Positions 36,753 through 46,441 of a DNA stretch of 64,000 bases are shown in pieces. How positions within the stretch are numbered: the first letter of the stretch is position 1; every line of letters starts with the position of its first letter. The notes beneath the pieces are model-generated. The model did not search any database, was not told the DNA's origin, and saw nothing but the letters and a program-made list of their open reading frames with translations. Location of the stretch: NCBI GenBank assembly GCA_002448235.1, contig DIXF01000017.1, positions 228,146 to 292,145 of the forward strand, written 5' to 3'. The position numbers and the translations under genes are program-made. This stretch comes from Syntrophaceae bacterium UBA6087 (lineage in GTDB: Bacteria > Desulfobacterota > Desulfomonilia > UBA1062).

Positions 36753-38033
36753 TTACAGGTTGGTCTTCGCGGCTTTATTGGCAGCGGCGGCTGCCCGGTG
36801 GGCCAGGTCGATGGACCGGCCCAGGGTGTTCATGACCTGATCGGGATTGTGGAAGCCCATGCTGTTTTCCGCAGCCACCATATCCCAGAACCATTGGGCC
36901 TTTCGGACCAGCTCCCTTGCCTGCTCCAGCCCGGCCTTGTCGGCATTGCCCACGGCTGCGGCCCTGGCGATGGCCTCATGCGCCCGGGCAACCGCCTGTC
37001 CTGCGGTATGCTGCAGCTGCCAGACATTGTTTTGCTCTGTCCTGACCCTCTCCAGAAGCCAGTCCAGCCCCTGAGTATGGCAGACCCCGCAAGATTCCTC
37101 CGCGCTTTTCATGGGGCTGGTCACCTGGTGCGACGAATACTTCTGCCCCTTGCTGCGCATGAACGGCATATGACAGTCTGCGCATGATACGCCCGATTTG
37201 CCGTGGACGCCTCCGGCCCATGTCTCGAAATCAGGGTGCTGGGCTTTCAGCATTTTGGCCTGCGAATCGGGATGTATCCAGTCGTGCTCGAAACCTGCGG
37301 GTTTCTCTTCATAGTAGGCATACATTTCTCCGGGGAGGTACCCCTTGTCCCATGGGAATACGACCTTCTTCGATTTTGGCTCGAAATAGTATTCGGCATG
37401 GCACTGGCCGCAGACATAGCTGCGCATTTCCTCCCGGGAAGCCTTGTCTATGTCGACGCCCTTTCTCTGCATGGCTTCTTTGAAGGCGGGGTTGGCAATT
37501 TTAAGCTTCATGGTGGCAGGGTTATGGCAGTTCGCACAGGAGACGGGGTGCTTCATTTCCCGGTATAACTCGGCGAGAGGCAGCTTTGCATAATCCCAGC
37601 CCTTTTCCTCATAGACATCTATGATATTGGCTGTCTTGCATGTCATACAGGAGCCGACGGTTGCCGATGTGACGCGCTTCGATTCCTTGAGATCTTCGAT
37701 GGCATAAGGATGGCCGCGGTCTTCGGTGTAGTCTATGCTGAAGGGCATGCCTTTAAAGTTCATCAGGATTTCCGGCTCCTTCTCTGACTTCTGCACCTTT
37801 TCACTGCCGCCGAACCCCGCGGGAGAAGGAGCCATCTCGAGGTTTTTCCTGTAGCTGCTGTATTGCAGGGGGTAATACCTGCCCCAGACAGCGGGATCAT
37901 ACTCGCCTGCAGGCAGCTTGGCCAGCTTCATCGTATTTGCAGGCTTGATGAGGAAAGGCTGCAATACTACTGCTGCCAGGATTACTCCTAAGAATCCCGC
38001 TCCCACGAGCATGAACCTTTTCTTGTTATTCAA
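36753..38033 (-). CDS. nrfA: Ammonia-forming cytochrome c nitrite reductase catalytic subunit NrfA
   Basis: 426 residues. The active-site heme is bound by CMTCK, where Lys replaces His as in true NrfA. Four more hemes have CANCH, CGQCH, CADCH and CGVCH. CGQCHAEYYF is the calcium/active-site region and KGQKYSSHQVTSPM carries the distal His loop. It reduces nitrite to ammonium with six electrons in the periplasm. An N-terminal signal anchor (RFMLVGAGFLGVILAAVVL) is present. The start is TTG with GGGAGGG ahead, and it overlaps the 3' end of nrfH by 8 bases. Confidence 0.95.
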   Translation of the reverse strand: MNNKKRFMLVGAGFLGVILAAVVLQPFLIKPANTMKLAKLPAGEYDPAVWGRYYPLQYSSYRKNLEMAPSPAGFGGSEKVQKSEKEPEILMNFKGMPFSIDYTEDRGHPYAIEDLKESKRVTSATVGSCMTCKTANIIDVYEEKGWDYAKLPLAELYREMKHPVSCANCHNPATMKLKIANPAFKEAMQRKGVDIDKASREEMRSYVCGQCHAEYYFEPKSKKVVFPWDKGYLPGEMYAYYEEKPAGFEHDWIHPDSQAKMLKAQHPDFETWAGGVHGKSGVSCADCHMPFMRSKGQKYSSHQVTSPMKSAEESCGVCHTQGLDWLLERVRTEQNNVWQLQHTAGQAVARAHEAIARAAAVGNADKAGLEQARELVRKAQWFWDMVAAENSMGFHNPDQVMNTLGRSIDLAHRAAAAANKAAKTNL

Positions 38034-38499
38034 CGCTGATCCCTCCCGTTTCTTTTCCGGAGCCGTGAACGAGGCCGTGATGACATTTGAGGCATGTGCC
38101 TTCCCGGCCTGCCATGAAGGTGTTTTCTATTGTGGACCGGTGGCATCTCAGGCAGTTGCCTTCGGAAATCTCTCGAGCTTCGGCTGATATCTTGATCGAG
38201 GCTGGATAAGCCCTTAACGCTTCATGATAGAGATCGTTCATCCCTGCTTTGGCTTTATAGGTGACCTGCCGGACGATATTGCTGTCCGGCAGATGGCATT
38301 CAATGCATGCGAACTGCTTGTGGCGGGATTGTTGCCACTGAACGCCGACGTCTTTCATGCTGTGACAGGATATGCAGAAGGCAGGGCTTCCGGCTGCATG
38401 ATACCCCCCCATGGCGAACACAGTGAGCAGGATGCCGATGAATCCTCCTGCAACGAGAATCTTTAAAGCCGGCTTACGCCGGCTGTCACGGCTGCTCAA
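38026..38499 (-). CDS. nrfH: NrfH membrane-anchored tetraheme cytochrome
   Basis: About 157 residues from a TTG at 38499 with GGGAG upstream; a GTG at 38544 would add 15 residues without a ribosome binding site. One membrane helix (ILVAGGFIGILLTVFAMGG) is followed by four CxxCH sites: CISCH, CIECH, CLRCH, CLKCH. The unusual heme 1 ligand Met sits in CISCHSMKDV as in NrfH. It oxidises menaquinol and passes electrons to NrfA. The two are translationally coupled. Confidence 0.93.
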   Translation of the reverse strand: MSSRDSRRKPALKILVAGGFIGILLTVFAMGGYHAAGSPAFCISCHSMKDVGVQWQQSRHKQFACIECHLPDSNIVRQVTYKAKAGMNDLYHEALRAYPASIKISAEAREISEGNCLRCHRSTIENTFMAGREGTCLKCHHGLVHGSGKETGGISVE

Positions 38500-38580
38500 G
38501 TCTTGAGACTCCCTTTTTGGAAATAGGTGAAAAATAATTAACACCTACAATAGATTTAACAGCCGGAAAAGGAAAGTCAA

Positions 38581-38602
38581 AGAAAGCTCATACATGAGCT
38601 TT
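38581..38602 (-). terminator. Hairpin between the beta-barrel gene and nrfH
   Basis: AGAAAGCTCAT and ATGAGCTTTCT are perfect 11-base arms around 2 bases. On the minus strand it follows the beta-barrel gene stop (38647) and precedes nrfH. Only TTTG follows, so it may be a terminator or an operator for nrfHA. Confidence 0.45.
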
Positions 38603-38646
38603 CTACACCTGATGATACAGATAATACAGCCTGATGTGTGAAAAAG

Positions 38647-39219
38647 TTACCAGTGATACCCGAGGATCAGGGCCAGATGTGACCCTCCTGCTTCGGCATC
38701 CGAACCCAGGAAGGTGACTTCCGCATCGGAATACCCGATATTGAATCCCAGGTTTAATTTTGTATTGAGTGTCCAGTAGATCCCGCCTTCGAACCAGAAT
38801 CCCAACCCTGAATCGTCAGCGCTGACTCTCTGCCCGGATGTTTCGACCTCATACTCTGCATCGACATATGCCAGGCCTGCCCCGAAAAAGGGCCTCATGG
38901 TGAGGTCAGGCTCCCAGATCTTTCTGATCCCCAGCCTTACCTCGCTGGTAGAGCCTTCTATGTCGAAGACGTCATAATCGTCTTCCTCGGCCGACGCAAG
39001 CAGACCCAAGGCAATGCTGACGGGCCAGTCACGATGGCGGAAATCGAAGCTGATGCCGATCTCGCCTTGATCGTCCACCGGGTCCCAGTCGACATCGTCC
39101 AGATATTTCATTCCCAGAGTCAGGTTTGCGTTCCCGGTCCACTGATCGGCTGCGCTGATCTCTATCGGGGCTGTTAATATGAGGCCCAGCAATACCGCTA
39201 CGAAAATGGATTTTATCAT
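38647..39219 (-). CDS. Outer-membrane beta-barrel protein
   Basis: 190 residues from the ATG at 39219, which has AGGAGGGG upstream. The signal peptide is MIKSIFVAVLLGLILTAPIEISA. The body alternates hydrophobic and polar residues in about eight strands (NLTLGMKYL, GEIGISFDFR, VSIALGLLAS, SEVRLGIRKIW, RPFFGAGLAYVDA, GLGFWFEGGIYW, LNLGFNIGYS, SHLALILGYHW) and ends in an aromatic residue, Trp, as outer-membrane proteins do. It resembles OmpW/OprF-N-like small barrels of unknown cargo. Confidence 0.75.
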   Translation of the reverse strand: MIKSIFVAVLLGLILTAPIEISAADQWTGNANLTLGMKYLDDVDWDPVDDQGEIGISFDFRHRDWPVSIALGLLASAEEDDYDVFDIEGSTSEVRLGIRKIWEPDLTMRPFFGAGLAYVDAEYEVETSGQRVSADDSGLGFWFEGGIYWTLNTKLNLGFNIGYSDAEVTFLGSDAEAGGSHLALILGYHW

Positions 39220-39535
39220 GGCACCCCTCCTTGGTTTTCCCCTGTATAAGCTTTTAATATTGGCAAGACGCCGATTGTGCAAAACTCGGAAGAATATTTT
39301 TCCTTCCCTCGGAGCCCGGATGGTCGATGAAATGCGAAAAGGACATAAAACATTCACGGTGCATGTGTCTGAATGAAGGTGACTTATAGAGAAATATACT
39401 TTATACTGTAGTTTCTTATGGAGTGATTCCGGGAAAAACGTTTTCGTTGCGTGTACCCCTGTTGTCGGCCGCCGGGTCGAACGACAGCTATTCACGGTTT
39501 GGTTTCATAACAGCTATTTGAGAGGAGAGTGCTTT

Positions 39536-41377
39536 ATGAAGAGAGGAAACTGGTTTGCATTGCTGGCCATGGTTCTCCTGGTCCTGTCAACCGGCGGCTG
39601 CCGCCTGGGAACTGTATCCTTCACCATTCTGCAGACATCCGACGTGCACCACCATGCAAGCGGTTACGGGCCGTTTCTCGACTACACCCCGCTGAACACC
39701 GCAGACAACGATCAGATCAAGGGCGGCTATGCCAGGCTCGCGACATTGATCAACGGCATACGCAATGAACAGGCTGCCAAGAACATACCGACCCTGGTCT
39801 TCGATTCGGGCGATTTCTTCATGGGAACGGTGTACGACATGACCGCCGCCGACCCCATTGCCCTGAAGTTTTTCAGTCAGGTGAAGTATGATGCAGTCAC
39901 TCTGGGCAACCACGAGTTCGACTGGTCGCCGACCGGACTGGCCATGCTCCTTTCCAACGGCGCCGCCGGCGGCTTCAACGTGCCGGTTGTAGCCTCCAAC
40001 ATGGTTGTCCCCGCGGGCAATCCCCTGCAGTATCTCAAGAACAACGGCGTTATCGTGGACAAAAAAATCTTCGAATACCCTTACGGATTAAAGGTGGGAG
40101 TCCTGGGCCTCATGGGCCCGGATGCCGACACCAAGGCGCCGGTGGCCAAGCCGGTTACCTTCAACCATGACTATGCCTTCATCCAGGGGCAGGTCGATGA
40201 CCTGAGAACGAACCAGGGCGTACAGCTCGTGATCGTGCTGTCCCACGGGGGCCTCGAAAACGACGGCACCGGCGATGACGCTGACCTGGCGAAAAACGTA
40301 AAAGGCATCGACATCATCGCCTCCGGACATTTCCACACCGCAACAAGCAACACGGCGGCAAAGTGCTCAGACACGATCATCTTCTCTCCCGGTGAATACG
40401 GCGAATTCCTGAGCCGGCTGGACATCAACTACAACACCATCCTGGGCAAAATCGTATCGTACAAATTCAGCAACATCCCGGTCGATGACACCGTACAAGG
40501 CGATCCCGCGATACAGGCCATGGTCGACGCCTATCATACAGCCATAAACGCCGGCCTGGCTGCGCTCGGCGTTACGATCGACGCACCTGTCTCCCGGACA
40601 TCCTTCCCCATCGAACTCGCATCGCTGCAGGAAACCGGCCTTGGAGACCTCGCGGCGGATTCTGTCCGCGCGGCAGCCACCTCGCTTGCCCCGATCAACG
40701 ACGGCAATGCATTCGACTTCAGCGTAGTGGCGAGCGGGGTCATACGTGACAACATATGCCCGGGCAATACCGGCCTGATATCGTTCGCCGACATCTACAA
40801 CGTGCTGCCCCTGGGCATCTCGCCGGACACCACGCAGCCGGCGCCTGGCTATCCCCTCATGTCGCTGTACGTGACCGCGGGCGACCTCCGTAATATCTGC
40901 GAGGCGGCGCTGACCATAGCACCCGCCATCGGCTCGGATTACTACCTGAACTTCTCCGGCATCCAGGTCGATTATAACCCGTTGTATGCACCGTACTATG
41001 CCGGAGTCCAGGGCGTCTCGCTCTACGATCCGTCCGATGCCTTCTGCATGGGCGAGGCCGAGCCGCTCGACCTCTCCGACACGACCACGGTTTACCATTG
41101 CGTCGTGGACCTCTATGCCCTCCAGATGATGGGGGTCGTGACCTCCATGGGCCTCCAGATCATCCCTCGCGATGAGTCGGGCAACATCATCGATCCGGCT
41201 GCATATATGGCGTACCGCATCGATGCGAGCCCGTATCCGGGCATCCAGGAGCTCAAGGAATGGATGGCCCTGCTGAACTTCCTCGGAGGCGTTTTCCCGG
41301 CAAGCGGCGCAGGCATCCCCGAAGCAATTTACGGAACGGAAGGCGCTGCGCTGGGCAGGATCAATATCCTCAACTAA
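39536..41377 (+). CDS. UshA-like 5'-nucleotidase lipoprotein
   Basis: 613 residues from the ATG at 39536 (GAGAGGAG upstream). The lipobox STGGC gives the lipid Cys at residue 22. Metallophosphatase motifs: QTSDVHHH, FDSGDFF, LGNHEFDW, VLSHGG and SGHFHT. These hold the two metals. The C-terminal 5'-nucleotidase domain begins around residue 345, with ETGLGDLAADSVRAAA and FSVVASGVIRDNI. The family hydrolyses nucleotides, UDP-sugars or other phosphate esters outside the inner membrane. DVHHH replaces the usual DTHGH. Followed by a strong hairpin. Confidence 0.85.
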   Translation: MKRGNWFALLAMVLLVLSTGGCRLGTVSFTILQTSDVHHHASGYGPFLDYTPLNTADNDQIKGGYARLATLINGIRNEQAAKNIPTLVFDSGDFFMGTVYDMTAADPIALKFFSQVKYDAVTLGNHEFDWSPTGLAMLLSNGAAGGFNVPVVASNMVVPAGNPLQYLKNNGVIVDKKIFEYPYGLKVGVLGLMGPDADTKAPVAKPVTFNHDYAFIQGQVDDLRTNQGVQLVIVLSHGGLENDGTGDDADLAKNVKGIDIIASGHFHTATSNTAAKCSDTIIFSPGEYGEFLSRLDINYNTILGKIVSYKFSNIPVDDTVQGDPAIQAMVDAYHTAINAGLAALGVTIDAPVSRTSFPIELASLQETGLGDLAADSVRAAATSLAPINDGNAFDFSVVASGVIRDNICPGNTGLISFADIYNVLPLGISPDTTQPAPGYPLMSLYVTAGDLRNICEAALTIAPAIGSDYYLNFSGIQVDYNPLYAPYYAGVQGVSLYDPSDAFCMGEAEPLDLSDTTTVYHCVVDLYALQMMGVVTSMGLQIIPRDESGNIIDPAAYMAYRIDASPYPGIQELKEWMALLNFLGGVFPASGAGIPEAIYGTEGAALGRINILN

Positions 41378-41404
41378 AGAGCATCAGCGATAAAACGAAC
41401 TGAA

Positions 41405-41444
41405 CCCTTGCCCCGGGCATCCAAGCAGGTGCCTGGGGCAAGGG
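41405..41444 (+). terminator. Strong hairpin after the UshA-like gene
   Basis: CCCTTGCCCCGGGCA (41405-41419) pairs with TGCCTGGGGCAAGGG (41430-41444) over 15 bp with one G-U pair and a 10-base loop. Only a short ATTT follows, so termination may be inefficient. The position just after the stop supports the call. Confidence 0.6.
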
Positions 41445-41627
41445 AGATTTCCCGGAGCGGATACTATCTTCCGCTTCCATGAAGACCTTGTACCTTTCTG
41501 CAGCATAAAGATATCTCCCGGGTCCCTTGCTTATTCCCAGCAGGAGGTTTATTTTCTATTCTAGAAATTCATCATACGAATACCTGCACGATAATCCTTG
41601 AACTCATGAAGTGAAAGGAGACACCCG

Positions 41628-42752
41628 GTGGAAAAGGCCGGCTCTTATCACGGCAAGGGTTGTATCCGGTTTCTTATCCTCTCCCTCGCCTTTTGCCTGG
41701 GGGGATGTACACACCTGGAGAGGCCGAAAGAGATCGTGGGCAGCTCGGACACCTACATCGACTGGGGAAAAAACCCGCCCGGACCGGCCGACAGAGCAAA
41801 GCATACGATCGTCGGCAAGAGGCCGTTCGAATGGTGGTACTTCGACGGCCACCTCGACAACGGGCAGACCTTTGTCGGCGTGTTCCTCGACCCGAGCTTC
41901 ACGAACGGCAAGCCTGGCGTGACGTTCTCCCTCTATAACAAGGACTGGTCAAAGGAGACCCGCTTGCTGAGCCTTGAAGGCGGGGAGATGAAGGCGTCCA
42001 AAGACGACGTTGCCGTCGAATGCCCTGTGGGGTTTGTCCGGCGCCTCGATGACAACACCTATCATGTCCTCTGGGACATGGAGGGAATACGTGCCGATTT
42101 CCGGCTTTTCACCACCGCTCCCGGCTGGAGGCCGCAGGGGGGCGACGGGGTGAACGAGGACAACCTCGACTTCTTCTGGACAGTACACCAGGCACGGAAC
42201 CGGATCGAAGGGACGCTGACCGTAGGCGGCGTTGCCGAACACGTGACAGGCACCGGCTATGCCGACCACAACTGGGGCAGAAAACCTCTCAACGAGATCA
42301 CCCGGAAATGGATCTGGGGCCGCATCCTTGCGGGCGAGTACACCATCATCTATGCGGACGTCGATTACTACGACCCGGCCATCAGGTCCAGGCCCCTGTA
42401 TATCGCCAGGAACGATACGGTCCTTGTGGGCTCGGGGAGCCCGACGATCCGCCAGACGGATTTCGCCACACATCCCGTGCTGAAGCGCCACTACCCCCGG
42501 CAGGTGGAAATCAGTTTCAGCGAAGGAGATGTCCGGGCGGACATACGCATCAGGCAAAAGGCCCTTATCGAGGAGGTCGACCTCCTTACGGTGTCGGACC
42601 TGAGCAGGTTCACCCAGTGGATCGCCCGCACCTTTGTAGCCCGGCCTACGTACTTCAGGGTGATGGCCGATTACGAGGGCTCGATCACCCAGGGGGGGAA
42701 AAGGGATAAGATCTCAGGAGAATGCATGTACGAGATCATGGGATTCGAATGA
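41628..42752 (+). CDS. CrtC/AttH-like lipocalin-type lipoprotein
   Basis: 374 residues from a GTG at 41628 with AAAGGAG upstream. The lipobox CLGGC puts the lipid Cys at residue 27. The motif EWWYFDGHLDNGQTFVG is the hallmark of the AttH/CrtC (hydroxyneurosporene synthase-like) family, and GTGYADHNWGRKPL is its second conserved block. The fold is two lipocalin-like barrels. Some members hydrate carotenoids; a lipid-anchored form outside the cytoplasm with no carotenoid genes around suggests another lipid substrate. Confidence 0.8.
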   Translation: MEKAGSYHGKGCIRFLILSLAFCLGGCTHLERPKEIVGSSDTYIDWGKNPPGPADRAKHTIVGKRPFEWWYFDGHLDNGQTFVGVFLDPSFTNGKPGVTFSLYNKDWSKETRLLSLEGGEMKASKDDVAVECPVGFVRRLDDNTYHVLWDMEGIRADFRLFTTAPGWRPQGGDGVNEDNLDFFWTVHQARNRIEGTLTVGGVAEHVTGTGYADHNWGRKPLNEITRKWIWGRILAGEYTIIYADVDYYDPAIRSRPLYIARNDTVLVGSGSPTIRQTDFATHPVLKRHYPRQVEISFSEGDVRADIRIRQKALIEEVDLLTVSDLSRFTQWIARTFVARPTYFRVMADYEGSITQGGKRDKISGECMYEIMGFE

Positions 42753-42845
42753 TACTTCCGGGGCCGATCCACGTACCCTTTGTCAACGCGAACAGGCATT
42801 GACAAAAGGCCCTACATCTAATACGACACCAAACGAGGAAAGTAT

Positions 42846-44645
42846 ATGAAGGACATTCGTAATTTCAGCATCATTGCACACATCGACCACGGAAAATCCA
42901 CGCTTGCCGATCGCCTTATCATGCGGACCGGCGTCTGCGACACAAGAACCTATAAAGACCAGATGCTCGACAACATGGATATCGAGCGGGAACGGGGGAT
43001 TACGATCAAGAGCCAGGCCGTATCGCTCCCCTATACAGCCAAGGACGGCAAGACCTACTGCCTGAACCTCATCGATACGCCCGGCCATGTGGATTTCTCG
43101 TACGAGGTATCCCGTTCGCTGGCATCGTGCGAAGGAGTGCTGCTGCTCATCGATGCGGCCCAGGGAGTTCAGGCGCAGACGCTCGCCAACCTCTACCTCG
43201 CCCTGGAGCACAACCTGGAGATCATCCCGGTCATCAACAAGATCGACCTCCCTTCGGCGGACATCGAGCGCGTCATCGAGCAGATTGATTCCGAACTGGG
43301 CCTCGACCCCGATACCCATCTGAAATGCTCGGCCAAGGACGGGACCGGGATCGACGAGATCCTGGAGGCCGTCGTCGAGCGTGTGCCGCCGCCCAAGGGC
43401 GACGCGGACGCGCCCCTGGCAGCGCTCATCTTCGATGCTCACTATGATGCCTACCGGGGCACCGTCATCAACTGCCGCGTCTTCGACGGCACCGTGAAGG
43501 CGGGCGACAATATCCGGTTCATGTTCAACGATTCGGTTTACCGGGTGGAAGAAGTGGGATATTTCCGGCTTATCCGTGAGAAACGCGACAGCCTTTCCGC
43601 CGGCGAGGTTGGCTACATCATCGCCGGCATCAAGACTGTTTCCAGCGTGAGCATCGGCGATACCATCACGCTTGACAACAGGCCCTGCGCCAAGCCCCTG
43701 CCCGGCTTCAAGGAAGCAAAACCCGTTGTGTTCGCCTCGATCTACCCCATTGCCTCTGATGACTATGAAGAGCTCATGGATGCCGTGGAAAAATACAAGC
43801 TCAACGATGCCGCCTTCGTTTACGAGAAGGACTCCTCGGCCGCCCTGGGACAGGGCTTCCGGTGCGGCTTCCTCGGACTGCTGCACCTGGATATCGTGCA
43901 GGAGCGCCTGGAGCGGGAATACGACCTGAACATCATCCTCTCCGTGCCGAGCGTGCGCTACCGGTTCACCCTGAAAAACGGGGAAACCATCTATGTGGAC
44001 AACCCGGTTCATTACCCGGGCCCCATGGCCATAGAAAAGGGCGAAGAGCCGTACATCCGCGCGTCGATGATGATGCCGGACAGGTATCTTGGCGCGGTGA
44101 TGACCTTGTGCATCGAAAAGCGCGGCGTAAACTCCAACATGCACTATCCGAGCACCGGCAGGGTGGAGCTCACCTATGAGATGCCGCTCGCCGAGGTGAT
44201 CTTCGATTTCTACGACCGCTTCAAATCCGTGACGCAGGGCTACGGCTCGTTCGACTACGACCTTATCGACTACCGGGAGAGCAATCTGGTGCTCCTGGAT
44301 ATCCTGGTCAACGGCGAGAAGGTCGACGCCCTGTCCCAGATCGTGCACCGCGACCGGGCCCGCACCCGGGGCGTGCTGGCGTGCGACCGCCTGAGGGACG
44401 AGATCCCCCGGCAGATGTTCAAGATCGCCATCCAGGGGGCAATCGGCGGCGAAATCATCTCCCGCTCCACGGTCTCGGCCTTCCGCAAGGACGTCACCGC
44501 AAAGTGCTACGGCGGAGACATCACCCGGAAGCGCAAGCTCCTGGAAAAGCAGAAAGAGGGCAAGAAGCGCATGAAGATGGTCGGCTCCGTCAGCATCCCG
44601 CAGAGCGCTTTCCTGGCGGTCCTGAAATCCGATACCGATTCGTGA
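42846..44645 (+). CDS. lepA: Elongation factor 4 (LepA)
   Basis: 599 residues, the family length. GTPase motifs: [14 protein letters not shown] (G1), DTPGHVDF (G3), VINKIDLP (G4) and [12 protein letters not shown] (G5). The LepA-specific C-terminal domain ends with [19 protein letters not shown] and [17 protein letters not shown]. It binds stalled ribosomes and back-translocates or remodels them. ATG 42846 with GAGGAAAG just upstream. Its stop shares a base with the start of hemW. Confidence 0.96.
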   Translation: MKDIRNFSIIAHIDHGKSTLADRLIMRTGVCDTRTYKDQMLDNMDIERERGITIKSQAVSLPYTAKDGKTYCLNLIDTPGHVDFSYEVSRSLASCEGVLLLIDAAQGVQAQTLANLYLALEHNLEIIPVINKIDLPSADIERVIEQIDSELGLDPDTHLKCSAKDGTGIDEILEAVVERVPPPKGDADAPLAALIFDAHYDAYRGTVINCRVFDGTVKAGDNIRFMFNDSVYRVEEVGYFRLIREKRDSLSAGEVGYIIAGIKTVSSVSIGDTITLDNRPCAKPLPGFKEAKPVVFASIYPIASDDYEELMDAVEKYKLNDAAFVYEKDSSAALGQGFRCGFLGLLHLDIVQERLEREYDLNIILSVPSVRYRFTLKNGETIYVDNPVHYPGPMAIEKGEEPYIRASMMMPDRYLGAVMTLCIEKRGVNSNMHYPSTGRVELTYEMPLAEVIFDFYDRFKSVTQGYGSFDYDLIDYRESNLVLLDILVNGEKVDALSQIVHRDRARTRGVLACDRLRDEIPRQMFKIAIQGAIGGEIISRSTVSAFRKDVTAKCYGGDITRKRKLLEKQKEGKKRMKMVGSVSIPQSAFLAVLKSDTDS

Positions 44646-45778
44646 TGGCAGGCGAAAAGCAGGTCCCCGGGCTGTACGTCCACATCCCATTCTGCAAGAC
44701 CAAATGCGGGTACTGCGACTTTTATTCGATGGCGGATACCGGGCTCATCGACGATTACCTTGGTGCCCTGTTCAGAGAAATCGACAGCTACCGGCACGAA
44801 TTCACGGAGTTCGACACAATCTACCTCGGAGGAGGAACCCCGTCGCTTCTGAGCCTCGGGCAGATCGAGAACCTGCTGGGCAGGATCCGTAAGGCCTTCA
44901 ACATCCTGCCCTCCTCCGAGATCACCATCGAGGCCAACCCGGCGGACCTCGGCCAGGACGACCTGAGTGCTCTGCACGATATGGGAGTAAACCGGATCAA
45001 CATCGGCGTCCAGTCATTCGACGATTCCGAGCTGGCTTTCCTGGGGAGAAGGCACAACAGCCTGCAGGCGATGAATACCCTGGGGTCGGCCCGGCTGGCC
45101 GGTTTCGACAATATCGGACTGGACCTCATCTACAGCCTGCCCGGCCAGAGGATCGAGAAGTGGAAGGCCTCCCTCGCAAAGGCCCTCGCCTTCGGGCCCG
45201 AGCACATATCCTGCTACGAGCTGGAGCTGAAAGCCGGCACGCCTATCGGTCTGCGGTACGGTCAGCGTAAATCAGGTCCCGGCACGGAAGAAAGGCGCCG
45301 CACCTTTTTCATGAAAACCTCCGAGATCCTGGAAGACGCGGGATACATCCATTATGAGATCTCGAACTTTGCCCTGCCCATGAACAAAGCATCCCGGCAC
45401 AACCAGAAATACTGGGATCACACCCCCTATCTCGGCCTCGGCCCGTCCGCCCATTCTTTCAGAGAAAGGAGGCGGTGGTGGAACCACGAATCGCTTCATG
45501 ACTACCTCCGCGATTTAAAGGAGGGCCGACTGCCTGTAGGCAGCTCCGAAGAGCTCGGCATTGAGGAGCTTGCCATGGAAGCACTGTTCCTCGGCCTGCG
45601 GATGAGAAAGGGGATCGACCTCGAAAGGTATGAACTGACCTATGGCCGCAATCTGATGAAGCACGAGGGGAAGTTGTTTCAGGAGTGGGTCAGAGAAGGC
45701 CTCGTCCGGTTGGAGGGAAGCGTCCTCCGTCCTACCCGGGCGGGCATGGCCGTAGCGGACGGGCTGGCGTTGCTGTAG
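44645..45778 (+). CDS. hemW: Radical SAM heme chaperone HemW
   Basis: 377 residues starting at the ATG that overlaps the lepA stop (TGATG). The radical-SAM motif is GLYVHIPFCKTKCGYCDFYS (CxxxCxxC). GGGTPSLL is the SAM-binding loop and KYWDHTPYLGLGPSAHSF is a conserved HemW block. It lacks the extra N-terminal residues of coproporphyrinogen dehydrogenase HemN, so it is the heme-trafficking HemW. Function here would support the many cytochromes encoded nearby. lepA-hemW order is common in bacteria. Confidence 0.93.
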   Translation: MAGEKQVPGLYVHIPFCKTKCGYCDFYSMADTGLIDDYLGALFREIDSYRHEFTEFDTIYLGGGTPSLLSLGQIENLLGRIRKAFNILPSSEITIEANPADLGQDDLSALHDMGVNRINIGVQSFDDSELAFLGRRHNSLQAMNTLGSARLAGFDNIGLDLIYSLPGQRIEKWKASLAKALAFGPEHISCYELELKAGTPIGLRYGQRKSGPGTEERRRTFFMKTSEILEDAGYIHYEISNFALPMNKASRHNQKYWDHTPYLGLGPSAHSFRERRRWWNHESLHDYLRDLKEGRLPVGSSEELGIEELAMEALFLGLRMRKGIDLERYELTYGRNLMKHEGKLFQEWVREGLVRLEGSVLRPTRAGMAVADGLALL

Positions 45779-45818
45779 TGGCTGTCGGACGAACGGGTAG
45801 ATGCAGATAAAAAAGCAA

Positions 45819-45845
45819 AAGGCCCGGAAGATTCTTCCGGGCCTT
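45819..45845. terminator. Bidirectional rho-independent terminator
   Basis: AAGGCCCGGAAG and CTTCCGGGCCTT pair as 12 bp with an ATT loop. A-runs flank the left and T-rich bases the right, so it can end both hemW (plus) and the PEP-CTERM gene (minus). Confidence 0.85.
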
Positions 45846-45868
45846 ATTATGACCGGTAATAAATAGAC

Positions 45869-46441
45869 TTATTTTATCTTCTTCCTGAATCCTGCCAGAC
45901 CGAGGAGGCCGCTGCCCAGCAGCATAAGGGTTGCGGGCTCGGGGACCGGTGCTGCTCCACCAACTCCGTCGATATGACTGACCTTCGAGATGTTTTCAAT
46001 ATCTACACCAAGTACCGAAAGGTCGATTACTCCCCAGTATAAACTATCGAGGTTTGTGTACAAGAAGTGGTTATTGCCCCCCAGGCATCCTTCCCCGGTT
46101 TTAATCACAAAATAATCGAACTCTTCCGCAAAATTAAATCCCCATACCGTATGCTGAGTCGCGGTATCGATGCCCTCACCCCAGCTACCGGCATTCACCT
46201 GGGTTTTATCTTCTTCCACCATGGTGATGCCCGCCCCGAGTATGCTGCTGACCCATGCTACTTCGGCATCGAACCCCTCGTATCCATTGTATGACGAGGT
46301 AAAATATGCCATTGCAGTGGGTGAATATAATGTATCTACTGACCCGGCCTCATAAGAACCTGTGCTCGTTGTAATTACGAGCGACCAAGCCGAACTGGCA
46401 AATAACATCAGGAAGATGGATAAGATTAAAGTCTTCTTCAT
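45869..46441 (-). CDS. PEP-CTERM sorting-domain protein
   Basis: 190 residues from the ATG at 46441 (AAAGGAG upstream). A signal peptide (KKTLILSIFLMLFASSAWS) begins it. The C-terminus is a textbook PEP-CTERM signal: VPEPATLMLLGSGLLGLAGFRKK, where PEP is followed by a helix and basic end. Exosortase cuts or anchors such proteins, which are often glycosylated and secreted with exopolysaccharide. The middle is Thr/Ser/Gly-rich, beta and without a known domain. No exosortase (EpsH/XrtA) gene lies in the window. Confidence 0.85.
   Translation of the reverse strand: MKKTLILSIFLMLFASSAWSLVITTSTGSYEAGSVDTLYSPTAMAYFTSSYNGYEGFDAEVAWVSSILGAGITMVEEDKTQVNAGSWGEGIDTATQHTVWGFNFAEEFDYFVIKTGEGCLGGNNHFLYTNLDSLYWGVIDLSVLGVDIENISKVSHIDGVGGAAPVPEPATLMLLGSGLLGLAGFRKKIK

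Noticed and set aside
42783..44690. Very long open frame (635 codons) on the minus strand
   Set aside because: It lies antisense to lepA, has no conserved domain and reflects GC-rich codon use. lepA is certain.
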